From Rhodopseudomonas julia (GTDB lineage: Bacteria > Pseudomonadota > Alphaproteobacteria > Rhizobiales > Afifellaceae), in NCBI RefSeq assembly GCF_030813515.1, contig NZ_JAUSUK010000001.1, forward strand, positions 496,001 through 560,000: a stretch of 64,000 bases of DNA, in the 5' to 3' direction. The position numbers and the translations under genes were made by a program. Positions 9,089-16,433 of this stretch are shown in pieces. Below the pieces are notes generated by a model. That model was not told where the DNA came from, did not search any database, and saw only the letters and a list, made by a program, of their open reading frames with translations. The first letter of the stretch is position 1, and each line of letters begins with the position of its first letter.

Positions 9089-9117
9089 AAAAAGGAAGGG
9101 GCGCAAACGCCCCTTCC
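9089..9117 (-). terminator. Intrinsic terminator of the 9159-9869 gene
   Basis: On the minus strand GGAAGGGGCG (9117-9108) and CGCCCCTTCC (9103-9094) form a perfect 10-bp stem with a four-base loop, followed directly by a run of five T (complement of 9089-9093). This is a textbook rho-independent terminator and makes the upstream paralogue monocistronic. Confidence 0.88.
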
Positions 9118-9158
9118 CGCTCAGGCCGCCAAGCCTTTCCGGCGAGTACCGCAGAAGC

Positions 9159-9869
9159 TCAAGCGGCAGCTGCAGCCAGCCGCCTGGCGGCCTTGCTCTC
9201 GCTGACCTGGGGGAGAATCAGGAGAGGCTGCAGGGGGCTGTTGGCTGCGATCTTCTTCATCCAGGTGGCGCTCGACGCATCCCAACCCTTGTTGATGTCG
9301 AAACTCAAGGAGCGCGAGCTCACACCGGTCAGGTCGATCAGCGCGCCCTGCGCAAAGGCCTGCGCAATCACGGTCGCAGTCTTCACCGGCTTGGTGGCGA
9401 ACATCAGAAGCACCGTCTCGATCGGCACGATCAGATCGAGGCCATTGCCGTAAAGCGGAAAAGCGCACAGGGTCGTGTAGTCGCCGCTCGGGTTCTGCTG
9501 GGACATGCCGCAGCTGTACTGCGTCGTAGAGTTGTTCATGATCGAGATGGCGCCGCCCGTACCCTCACCGGTCACGCTGACATTGCCGACATTGTCGACA
9601 TTCATGGTCTGGCCGAGATCAATGTCGGCTTTGGCGGACGCGTGAATGACGACATTGGATTCGATCTGATCGTTGGAAATATAGGCCTGATAATTCTCCT
9701 CCCAGGTCAGCGTGGTATCGGTGAGGAAATTCTGACTTGAGAACCAGACTGTCGGCATACCTGAAGATTGTCCACGCACAGCTTTGAAGCCGTACATGTA
9801 GTAACCGGAATCCTTCAGCGACTTGACGGTATTCTGGTCCATTTCAACAGTAATCGAATATTCAGCCAT
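9159..9869 (-). CDS. Unknown protein, paralogue of the product at 8348-9025
   Basis: A 236-residue protein with no signal peptide, starting MAEYSITVEMDQNTVKSLKD. It shares the fold signature of its neighbour (YMYGFKAV, MPTVWFS, QAYIS, a cysteine in YSCGM and in TLCAF, LLMFATKPV, FDINKGWDASS) but has diverged strongly. It ends in an unusual Ala-rich tail (AARRLAAAAA). A ggaggat-type Shine-Dalgarno precedes the ATG, and a strong terminator follows the gene, so it looks well expressed as a single gene. Function unknown. The pair arose by tandem duplication and is the clearest lineage-specific content in this part of the window. Confidence 0.72.
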   Translation of the reverse strand: MAEYSITVEMDQNTVKSLKDSGYYMYGFKAVRGQSSGMPTVWFSSQNFLTDTTLTWEENYQAYISNDQIESNVVIHASAKADIDLGQTMNVDNVGNVSVTGEGTGGAISIMNNSTTQYSCGMSQQNPSGDYTTLCAFPLYGNGLDLIVPIETVLLMFATKPVKTATVIAQAFAQGALIDLTGVSSRSLSFDINKGWDASSATWMKKIAANSPLQPLLILPQVSESKAARRLAAAAA

Positions 9870-10106
9870 TTTATCCTCCGTTTACAGGTCAGGACCTGTG
9901 GCCGCCGCATCTCCCGGGCGACCCAGTCAAGCTACTATTACAGTTTATGGTTGTATATATGCAGCTACTGCGAGCGTAAACGTTGTCTTTCGATGCCCTC
10001 TTGAATTAAGGAAAATCATCCAGTGCGCGGTCTCGATGCAGGCAACGCGCCTGCTCAATCGGCTGCTCTTGCGGCAGGTTGAGATCATCCTCTGAAGGAG
10101 CCCGAC

Positions 10107-10433
10107 ATGCTCGTTACCACCACGCCCACGATCGAAGGCCTTCGCATCCGCGAGTATTTTGGTGTCGTCACCGGCGAAGCCATCCTCGGAACCAACGTCT
10201 TTCGTGATTTCTTTGCCGGTATTCGCGACATCGTCGGGGGGCGTGCCGGCGCATACGAAAACGCTCTGCGCGAGGCGCGCGAAACCGCCCTTTCCGAAAT
10301 ACAGGCGGAAGCCCAAGCGCTCGGCGGTAATGCGATTATCGGCGTCGATATCGACTACGAAACGATCTCGATCGGCGATCGGGGTGGAATGATGATGGTG
10401 TCGGCCTCCGGCACCGCGGTTTTCGTGGAGTAA
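10107..10433 (+). CDS. YbjQ family (UPF0145) protein
   Basis: A 108-residue protein with the hallmarks of the YbjQ/UPF0145 family: [22 protein letters not shown] at the start, [15 protein letters not shown] (about residues 71-85) and a [13 protein letters not shown] ending. The family forms small pentameric beta/alpha assemblies; proposed links to heavy-metal or lipid binding are not settled. The ATG follows aaggag at good distance. It lies 22 bp before the meaB gene, so the two may be co-transcribed although no functional link is known. Confidence 0.85.
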   Translation: MLVTTTPTIEGLRIREYFGVVTGEAILGTNVFRDFFAGIRDIVGGRAGAYENALREARETALSEIQAEAQALGGNAIIGVDIDYETISIGDRGGMMMVSASGTAVFVE

Positions 10434-10455
10434 GGCACATCACCGGCGGCAAGGC

Positions 10456-11472
10456 ATGGACCCTGACCTGCCGGACCGCTACCAGAAGCCCATGGGGGAA
10501 AACACCGACGCGATGACAGAGCTTGGTGATGCCGTCGCCGCTGGCAAAAGGCGGGCGCTCGGGCGCGCTATCACGCTTGTCGAATCGCGGCGAGACGATC
10601 ACCGAAGTCAGGCGGCTGAGCTCATCGAAATGTTGCGTGCCAAAACCGGACGCAGCATTCGCATCGGCATGACTGGCTCACCAGGCGCCGGAAAGTCGAC
10701 GCTCATCGACACTTTCGGCAGCAATCTGACAGCGGCAGGCCATAAGGTCGCCGTGCTTGCCGTTGATCCGACCTCGACGCGCACCGGCGGCTCGATTCTC
10801 GGTGACAAGACGCGCATGGGCCGACTGGCGCAGGACACGAACGCCTTTATCCGCCCCTCACCGACAGGCGGCACCCTCGGCGGCGTTGCGGCGCGTACAC
10901 GCGAAGCCATGCTTGTCTGCGAGGCGGCCGGATTCGACGTCATCATTGTGGAGACGGTAGGCGTCGGCCAATCCGAAACCACCGTCGCCGACATGGTCGA
11001 TGTCTTCGTGGCGCTCGCCCTGCCGGGCTCCGGCGACGAATTGCAGGGGCTAAAAAAGGGCGTCGTGGAGATCGCCGACATCCTCGCCGTCAACAAGGCG
11101 GAGGGGGAGAACGCCGCCCGCGCCCGCGAGGCGGCCGGCGATCTGCAATCGGCTTTGCGCATTCTGGGAGCGCGGCCGGATGGCTGGGTTGTGCCGGTGC
11201 TGGCAATTTCGGGCCTCGCCAATGAAGGGCTCGACGAATTGTGGCAGACGATCACCCGCTTCTGCAAAGAAGGTGAGAAAACCGGCAGCCTTGCCGCGCG
11301 GCGGCATCGGCAGGCAGTGATATGGTTTCACGCCATTCTCGACGAGCGCATCCGCGAACGTGTCCTGGCCGGCTTCGAGCATGAGATCGAAGCGCTCGAA
11401 GAGGCTGTCCGGGGCGGAGGGAAGAGCGCGGCAGCCGCAGCCGAAGAGGCAGTGGCGCGCCTCCTGCGATGA
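10456..11472 (+). CDS. meaB: Methylmalonyl-CoA mutase-associated GTPase MeaB
   Basis: A 338-residue G3E-type GTPase (formerly LAO/AO transport ATPase, ArgK). The P-loop TGSPGAGKST lies near residue 73, switch/Walker B-like VDPTS and VETVGVGQSE follow, and the NKAEGENA guanine-specificity motif is near residue 214. It gates AdoCbl delivery to, and prevents inactivation of, methylmalonyl-CoA mutase, here MutAB encoded upstream. The start is uncertain: ATG 10456 has a weak site, and ATGs at 10492 and 10513 are possible. The separation from mutAB by an unrelated cassette is unusual and suggests insertion or rearrangement. Confidence 0.92.
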   Translation: MDPDLPDRYQKPMGENTDAMTELGDAVAAGKRRALGRAITLVESRRDDHRSQAAELIEMLRAKTGRSIRIGMTGSPGAGKSTLIDTFGSNLTAAGHKVAVLAVDPTSTRTGGSILGDKTRMGRLAQDTNAFIRPSPTGGTLGGVAARTREAMLVCEAAGFDVIIVETVGVGQSETTVADMVDVFVALALPGSGDELQGLKKGVVEIADILAVNKAEGENAARAREAAGDLQSALRILGARPDGWVVPVLAISGLANEGLDELWQTITRFCKEGEKTGSLAARRHRQAVIWFHAILDERIRERVLAGFEHEIEALEEAVRGGGKSAAAAAEEAVARLLR

Positions 11473-11590
11473 GATTTTTCGAAGCTTCAGATGCGCGGAT
11501 GCGGATGAAGCCGCGAAATCGCGGTGGTGCATTAACCCTATCTTAACCAAAAGCAGGCGTCGCAGGGCGTCTTCGGCCATGGTCTCATCG

Positions 11591-11815
11591 ATGCAAAGGC
11601 TGTCTTTCTCTCACCGGCTGCTACTTGCAGCCATCGCCATCCTCCCTGCGGCTCTCATGCCCGGTCCGCAAGGTGAGGCACCAGCGAAACTTCGCGGGCC
11701 AATCGAGCCTGCAGCGGAGGGAACACGGTCGCGGGAGACTTGGCAAAATCGCACGATTTTCCGCGAAGCCTGCACAGCCGAAAGCCGAACAAGGCCGGCA
11801 ACTCGCCTCAGCTGA
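11591..11815 (+). CDS. Possible small exported protein
   Basis: A 74-codon frame after meaB begins MQRLSFSHRLLLAAIAILPA, a good signal-peptide-like N-terminus (cleavage may fall after PAALMPG). The remainder is short, polar and unlike any domain I know. An ATG 12 bp earlier is in frame. It ends 8 bp inside the 3' end of the convergent asparaginase gene. Only the leader-like start supports it, so it may be a chance frame. Confidence 0.25.
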   Translation: MQRLSFSHRLLLAAIAILPAALMPGPQGEAPAKLRGPIEPAAEGTRSRETWQNRTIFREACTAESRTRPATRLS

Positions 11816-12815
11816 GACCGACGAAAGCGTCCGCGATCACGTTCACGTGCCCGGTCGGGATCAAGCGGCGGTTGAGGAGCTCTCGCGGACGCCAGGGCTC
11901 GAACGAGGCCGCACATTCCGGCGCGAGGCGGGCTAGAATCTCCGCCATCACGGCTTCTGAAGCGCGCGTTGCTCCGTCATCGACCTTGAGAGCAACACCG
12001 AGGCCGAATTCCGGTAAGGCCGCACAGAAGACCCCTTCCGCGCCCGTCTTGACCAGAGCACGCCCGCCGAGCGCCTGCATGGCGAGTGTGCAGAAGCGGC
12101 CTGTGCCGGCGACATGCCACGGATATTCCGTGGCGGCAGCAAAGAGCGCCTGGGCTGCGGCCGCACGCTCGGGCGCCAGATCCACACCGCTGCCAAACCG
12201 GGCAAAACCACGCGCAAGGGCGCGCAGCGGCACCGAATAAGTCGGCAAAGAACAACCGTCGATACCCGACCTTTCCACAGCATGAGCAACGCCCGTCACG
12301 CTTTCCAGGGCGTCGCGGACAAGGCGCTGAACGGGATGATCGATCTCTACATAACCGGCGGTCTCGAAGCCGCAACCGACCGCAACTGCAAGCATGCCAG
12401 CATGTTTGCCGGAGCAATTGTTGTGCAAGGGACTCGGCACGCCGCCGCTTGCAGCAAGATGCAGCATCGATTCCTCGTGGCTCGGCCATTGCGGGCCGCA
12501 CAAAAGTGCCGCCTCGGTGAGACCGCACCGTTCCAGCATGGTACGCGCAAGCGCAACATGGGCCGGCTCGCCACCATGTGAAGCCTGGGCGAGCGCCAGT
12601 TCCGCCGGCCCGAAGCCGTAGGCCTCCGCAGCACCCGTCTCCACCAGGGGCAAGGCCTGCAATGCCTTCACAGCCGAACGCGGAAACACCCCTTGTTCGA
12701 CATCGCCAGCGCAGGCGCGCATATTGCCTTGCGCATCGCAGACCACGAAGGCGCCACGGTGACGGCTTTCGACGCGCTCTCCGCGCGTCACTTCAACGAG
12801 AATGGGATCTTCCAT
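11808..12815 (-). CDS. ansA: L-asparaginase II (Rhizobium etli ReAV/AnsA type)
   Basis: A 335-residue cytoplasmic enzyme hydrolysing L-asparagine to aspartate and ammonia. It belongs to the rhizobial class unrelated to the E. coli type. Supporting segments are VFPRSAVKALQALPLVE (about residue 44, with the Ser-x2-Lys pair), QASHGGEPAHV (about residue 77), and NNCSGKHAGML (about residue 132), the Cys/Lys zinc-and-active-site region of this class. It is 15 bp after the SDR gene at 12831-13574 on the same strand and therefore probably co-transcribed with it. Confidence 0.88.
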   Translation of the reverse strand: MEDPILVEVTRGERVESRHRGAFVVCDAQGNMRACAGDVEQGVFPRSAVKALQALPLVETGAAEAYGFGPAELALAQASHGGEPAHVALARTMLERCGLTEAALLCGPQWPSHEESMLHLAASGGVPSPLHNNCSGKHAGMLAVAVGCGFETAGYVEIDHPVQRLVRDALESVTGVAHAVERSGIDGCSLPTYSVPLRALARGFARFGSGVDLAPERAAAAQALFAAATEYPWHVAGTGRFCTLAMQALGGRALVKTGAEGVFCAALPEFGLGVALKVDDGATRASEAVMAEILARLAPECAASFEPWRPRELLNRRLIPTGHVNVIADAFVGLS

Positions 12816-12830
12816 AATTCAGCTCACGGC

Positions 12831-13574
12831 CTAATCGGGACGCAGAATACCAGCGGCCAGGAAGCCGCCGTCGACACAGAGGATATGGCCGTTGATGTAG
12901 CCGCCGGCCTCCGACAACAGAAAGAGGACGGCGGATGCGACCTCCGCAGGCTCTCCGTAGCGACGCTGGGGAATGTGGTCACGCCACAACCGGCGCATTT
13001 CTGCATCGTGCAAGTGGTGAACATGAGGCGTATCGATCGCACCGGCAGCAACTGCGTTAACACGAATGCCCTTTGGGCCAAGTTCGGCCGCCATCGCCTG
13101 CGTCATCGCAATCAGGCCGCCCTTGGCAGCCGCGTCTGCAATGCGACCGGGAAAGCCCCGCAGGCCGGAGACCGAGGAAACGTTGACAACTGCTCCCCCG
13201 TCCACCATGCGCAACACGACCGCCTTGGCGGTGATGAAAGAACCGGTGAGATTGATTTCGAGCGCCTCGCGGAAGCCTTCCGCATCCGTCGCTTCGAAGG
13301 AGAGATCGCGGGCAAAGCCCGCCGAATTGACGAGACCAACCGGCGGACCAAAAGTCTCCTCTGCTTCGTCGAGCGCTTCCTCAACGGCGTCCTCGTCGGT
13401 GATGTCGGCTTCAAGAAGAAGAGCATCACCGCCCCGCAGTTCAGCATCTGCTCCAGCGAGAGAATCGCGGCTGGCGTCAAGAACGCTGACTTGGAAACCG
13501 CTATCGGCAAGAAGCCGGGCGGTTGCGAGCCCGATACCCGAGGCGCCCCCGGCCACCACGACATGGCCGCTCAC
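12831..13574 (-). CDS. SDR-family protein lacking the catalytic tyrosine
   Basis: A 247-residue classical-length short-chain dehydrogenase. It has the cofactor motif GGASGIG (about residue 9), NSAG (about residue 88), and NVSSVSG with the catalytic Ser (about residue 132). The catalytic motif that should read YxxxK is DAAAKGG (about residue 146): the Lys is present but Tyr is replaced by Asp. With no Tyr it may be a binding or regulatory pseudo-enzyme, or use a shifted mechanism. The closest resemblance is to FabG/3-oxoacyl-ACP reductase-like proteins. It sits between the cyclase and asparaginase genes; the 155-bp gap to the cyclase gene leaves room for a separate promoter. Confidence 0.8.
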   Translation of the reverse strand: MSGHVVVAGGASGIGLATARLLADSGFQVSVLDASRDSLAGADAELRGGDALLLEADITDEDAVEEALDEAEETFGPPVGLVNSAGFARDLSFEATDAEGFREALEINLTGSFITAKAVVLRMVDGGAVVNVSSVSGLRGFPGRIADAAAKGGLIAMTQAMAAELGPKGIRVNAVAAGAIDTPHVHHLHDAEMRRLWRDHIPQRRYGEPAEVASAVLFLLSEAGGYINGHILCVDGGFLAAGILRPD

Positions 13575-13729
13575 AGCCCGTCTCCACGCGGGAGCGCATC
13601 ACGCCCGCTCGTTGTCAGCCATTCTTTCACGCTTGCCGCCCGCCACTCGCTCATGCATCGGAGGTTAAAGCCCCACTATTCGGCAGACAAGTGAGGTTCG
13701 CAGCCGAGTTGTGGCGAGCGAAAGGCCGC

Positions 13730-15100
13730 TCACCTGGGCGATAATGCCGTGATCGGCGCAGTCTCCGAACTCTCCGACGCATCCTTGAGAACGATCAGAT
13801 CGACGCGGTCGGATAGGCCTGCAACCTGCCGATTTCTGCGGGGTTCAAGGCGATGTGGCGGCACAAAGCCCTGGCGCTTGGCGAGCTTGAGCGTCGCCCT
13901 GGTCGTTAGGCCAGCCGTCCCCTCGACACGATTGGTATCTTCCAGCTTGGCCGCAAGATTGACCGGGACACCGATGACGGTGTGTTCAAGCCGGTCAGCG
14001 CCGCCGACAACCCCGACGAGAGCCGGGCCGGCAGCAACCGCACAACCGACCCGCAAGTGAAGAGCACGCCCCTCCCCCTGCATCTCCTCATTCAACATGT
14101 CGATCGCGTCATAGACGCCGAACGCGGCGTGAAGCGCATCCGCCGCGCAGGACGGAGAGGCTTCGACCGCGCCGAAGGTCGCCAGAATGCCGTCACCCAG
14201 GTACTTGTCGATATGGCCGTTGAAGCGAGCAATGACAGTTGCCATCGCATTCTGGTAGCCAGTCAGAAGCGCCATCACGTCGGAGGGCGGCAATGCTTCC
14301 GCCATGGCCGTGAAACCCCGAATATCGATGAAGAGCGCAGCGATGTCGCGTGTTGTCGCTACGCCCGAGACGAGTTCCGCTGGCTCCTGTTCACCGACAT
14401 TGCGGGCAATCTCAGGCGCAAAGAAGCGAGAAAGGTTGCCGGCAATCACGTGGTCGCGAACGGCCGAGACAAGAAGTGCACGCGAGCGCATCAAGACATA
14501 GGCGAGAAGGAAGGTGGTGGCGGAGATGACGATGATCTTGTCGAGCTCGGCCCCCACGAGAACCTTCGAGCCATTCGTGTATTCCACGTAATTGCGGGTG
14601 ATACCGGCAAAATCCGGGTCGAAGAAGATCGCATAGACAACGAGCGAAACCCAGCTCACCACCGCGAGCGCACCGGTCAGAATGAGAAAACTCGGATCAA
14701 AGCGCAGGGCGCGCAATGCGATAAAGAGAAAGAAATAGAGCGCTGTCGGCGACTTAAGAACGAAGGCCGCAGGCTCGTCGTATTGGACGTGATACGAAAA
14801 GATGATTGCCGTCAGGAGCGCCACGTCAAAGACGATAGAGGCGACGATCAGCGAAGTTCCGAGACGACGCCGGTAAGCCAAACCTAGCCGGAGGACCGTG
14901 AAGACAGCATAGCCCCCAAGAGCGTATGGCACAAAGTTGAAGCCTGCAGATCCTTCCGCGCGCGGCAGAAAAGCATAAGCGGAACCAAAGAAGATGATGA
15001 GGGCCAGCTGCGCCCAACCGATGCGGATCTCGGCACGCTCATCAAGCTCGTCGATCCGGCGTTTCAGGGCGGGCGGGAGCGCCTTCATTGTTCGGTTCAT
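13730..15100 (-). CDS. Membrane class III adenylate/guanylate cyclase
   Basis: A 456-residue protein with about six transmembrane segments in residues 30-220, then a class III catalytic domain. Metal-binding Asp residues lie in FIDIRGF (about residue 253) and YLGDGIL (about residue 300); the Lys just before YLGDG and the Thr of HTVIG are the substrate-selecting pair typical of bacterial ATP-using (IIIb) cyclases. The motif VNLAAKLE (about residue 380) has the conserved Asn, but the transition-state Arg four residues on is Lys. The product should be cAMP if active. The gene overlaps the upstream MBL-hydrolase gene by 4 bp and is the last gene of an eight-gene operon that also encodes a cNMP-binding protein. 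Confidence 0.9.
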   Translation of the reverse strand: MNRTMKALPPALKRRIDELDERAEIRIGWAQLALIIFFGSAYAFLPRAEGSAGFNFVPYALGGYAVFTVLRLGLAYRRRLGTSLIVASIVFDVALLTAIIFSYHVQYDEPAAFVLKSPTALYFFLFIALRALRFDPSFLILTGALAVVSWVSLVVYAIFFDPDFAGITRNYVEYTNGSKVLVGAELDKIIVISATTFLLAYVLMRSRALLVSAVRDHVIAGNLSRFFAPEIARNVGEQEPAELVSGVATTRDIAALFIDIRGFTAMAEALPPSDVMALLTGYQNAMATVIARFNGHIDKYLGDGILATFGAVEASPSCAADALHAAFGVYDAIDMLNEEMQGEGRALHLRVGCAVAAGPALVGVVGGADRLEHTVIGVPVNLAAKLEDTNRVEGTAGLTTRATLKLAKRQGFVPPHRLEPRRNRQVAGLSDRVDLIVLKDASESSETAPITALSPR

Positions 15101-15951
15101 GAAACCGGCGCCATCACCTCACCGGCATGGAGCACCATGCCCTCGCAGGCAAATTCGGCAACAGGACACACGTTCCGCATCCGGTTGCGAAGGAGGTCAA
15201 GGGAATCGTCCGAGCGCTCTGGATGATGATGGAACATGACAGGCCTGGAGACACCAGCCCGGCGTGCAAGCGCTACCCCCTCCTCCCAGGTGGAATGGCC
15301 CCAGCCGACGTGTTCTCGGTACTCCGCTGCCGTGTAAGTGGCATCGTAGACCATGATATCGGAGCCACGGACGAAACGCTCCACGGCCTTGTCGATGTTT
15401 TGGTCGCCGTGCTCGTGATCGGTAATGATGGAGATCGAAGAGCCGCGATAGTCAAAGCGGTAACCCAGCGCGCCGCCCGGATGATTGAGACATTCAGTGC
15501 TCACACGCAGGCCATCAGCGAAGACCAATTCCTCTCCAACGCTCAGATCATGAAAGGCGCAGTCGCGGAAGACCACCGGCTGAACAGGAAAGAGCACAGG
15601 ATCCATCAAGCGCTCGAAAATGTCGCGGAGTTTGATGTCCGCCAAGAGATGGCCGGCGGCGAAACGGACCTCGAAATTTTCACAGTATGCCGGCCTGAAG
15701 AACGGCAAGCCGCAAATGTGGTCGAGATGGGTGTGGGTGAAAAGAACTGTCGCCCGACGCCTTCCCTCTTTCAGAAAGGCTTCGCCGAGATCGTGCACAC
15801 CGCTCCCACAATCGACCACAAGGCTTTGTTCGCCCGCCTTGATCTCCATGCAGGACGTGTTGCCGCCATAGCGCACGGTCTTTGCGCCGGGCACGACGTA
15901 AGATCCCCGCACGCCCCAAAAACGGATCGAAAGTCCCGTATGGTTTTCCAT
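15097..15951 (-). CDS. Metallo-beta-lactamase-fold hydrolase, possible cyclic-nucleotide phosphodiesterase
   Basis: A 284-residue MBL-fold protein. It has the N-terminal FWGVRGSY...GGNTSC signature of the RNase Z/PhnP-like group, the metal motif THTHLDH (about residue 93), NHPGGALGYRF (about residue 157), ITDHEHGD (about residue 177) and a final HHHPERSDD (about residue 242). These supply the usual two-metal site. Related folds include phosphodiesterases acting on cyclic phosphates. Position between a nucleotide cyclase and a cyclic-nucleotide-binding protein suggests it may break down the cyclic nucleotide signal, but this is inference from context. Translationally coupled to the cyclase gene (ATGA overlap); it starts one base after the end of the cNMP-binding gene. 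Confidence 0.83.
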   Translation of the reverse strand: MENHTGLSIRFWGVRGSYVVPGAKTVRYGGNTSCMEIKAGEQSLVVDCGSGVHDLGEAFLKEGRRRATVLFTHTHLDHICGLPFFRPAYCENFEVRFAAGHLLADIKLRDIFERLMDPVLFPVQPVVFRDCAFHDLSVGEELVFADGLRVSTECLNHPGGALGYRFDYRGSSISIITDHEHGDQNIDKAVERFVRGSDIMVYDATYTAAEYREHVGWGHSTWEEGVALARRAGVSRPVMFHHHPERSDDSLDLLRNRMRNVCPVAEFACEGMVLHAGEVMAPVS

Positions 15952-15952
15952 C

Positions 15953-16417
15953 TCACACCGTTTCGCCTGCCAGCCGCCCCCTCAGCTCTGCGAGATCCTG
16001 CGTCGTGCGCTCCAGGCGATGGGCGAGAACGCGCATGATATCGAATGCCACGTCGGGAAATTCCCGCAGCAAAGAGAACATCTGATCGCGCGACAGCGCC
16101 AGCGCCTCGGTCGTGTGCGTTGCGACGACCGTCGCGGTGCGCGGCACTTCGAACAAGACGGCAATCTCGCCGACGATATCGGTGCTGCCGAGCTCGGCAA
16201 TTTTTTTCCGCCCCTGTCCGGTATCGACAAGCACATCACAATCGCCGGACAAGATGATGAAGGCGGTGTCGCCCTCCTCACCCTGCCGACACAAAACCTC
16301 TCCGGGATGGAAGACCACGCGCTCGCTGATGAAAGCGAGGAGCTTCAATTTGGCGACATCGACGTTGGCGAAAATCGGTACCCGCGAAAGAGCCCTGACC
16401 TCCTCGTCCATGCTCAT
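15953..16417 (-). CDS. Stand-alone cyclic-nucleotide-binding domain protein
   Basis: A 154-residue protein that is essentially one CAP_ED domain: EEVRALSRVPIFANV, HPGEVLCRQGEEGDTAFIIL (about residues 37-56), and the phosphate-binding cassette DIVGEIAVLFEVPRTATVVA (about residues 79-98), whose GE...RTA residues contact cyclic nucleotide. There is no DNA-binding helix-turn-helix; the C-terminal helix (MRVLAHRLERTTQDL) ends the protein. It therefore acts by protein contact rather than as a CRP-type regulator. I chose the ATG at 16417, which follows gaggaa and the end of the ABC gene; the longer frame overlaps that gene. Partner candidates are the ABC protein upstream and the cyclase downstream. 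Confidence 0.85.
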   Translation of the reverse strand: MSMDEEVRALSRVPIFANVDVAKLKLLAFISERVVFHPGEVLCRQGEEGDTAFIILSGDCDVLVDTGQGRKKIAELGSTDIVGEIAVLFEVPRTATVVATHTTEALALSRDQMFSLLREFPDVAFDIMRVLAHRLERTTQDLAELRGRLAGETV

Positions 16418-16433
16418 GACAGCGCGTTCCTCA

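Noticed and set aside
11360-11580. Protein-coding extension upstream of the small frame after meaB
   Set aside because: This part lies inside the meaB gene in another frame; only the segment after 11579 could be a separate gene.
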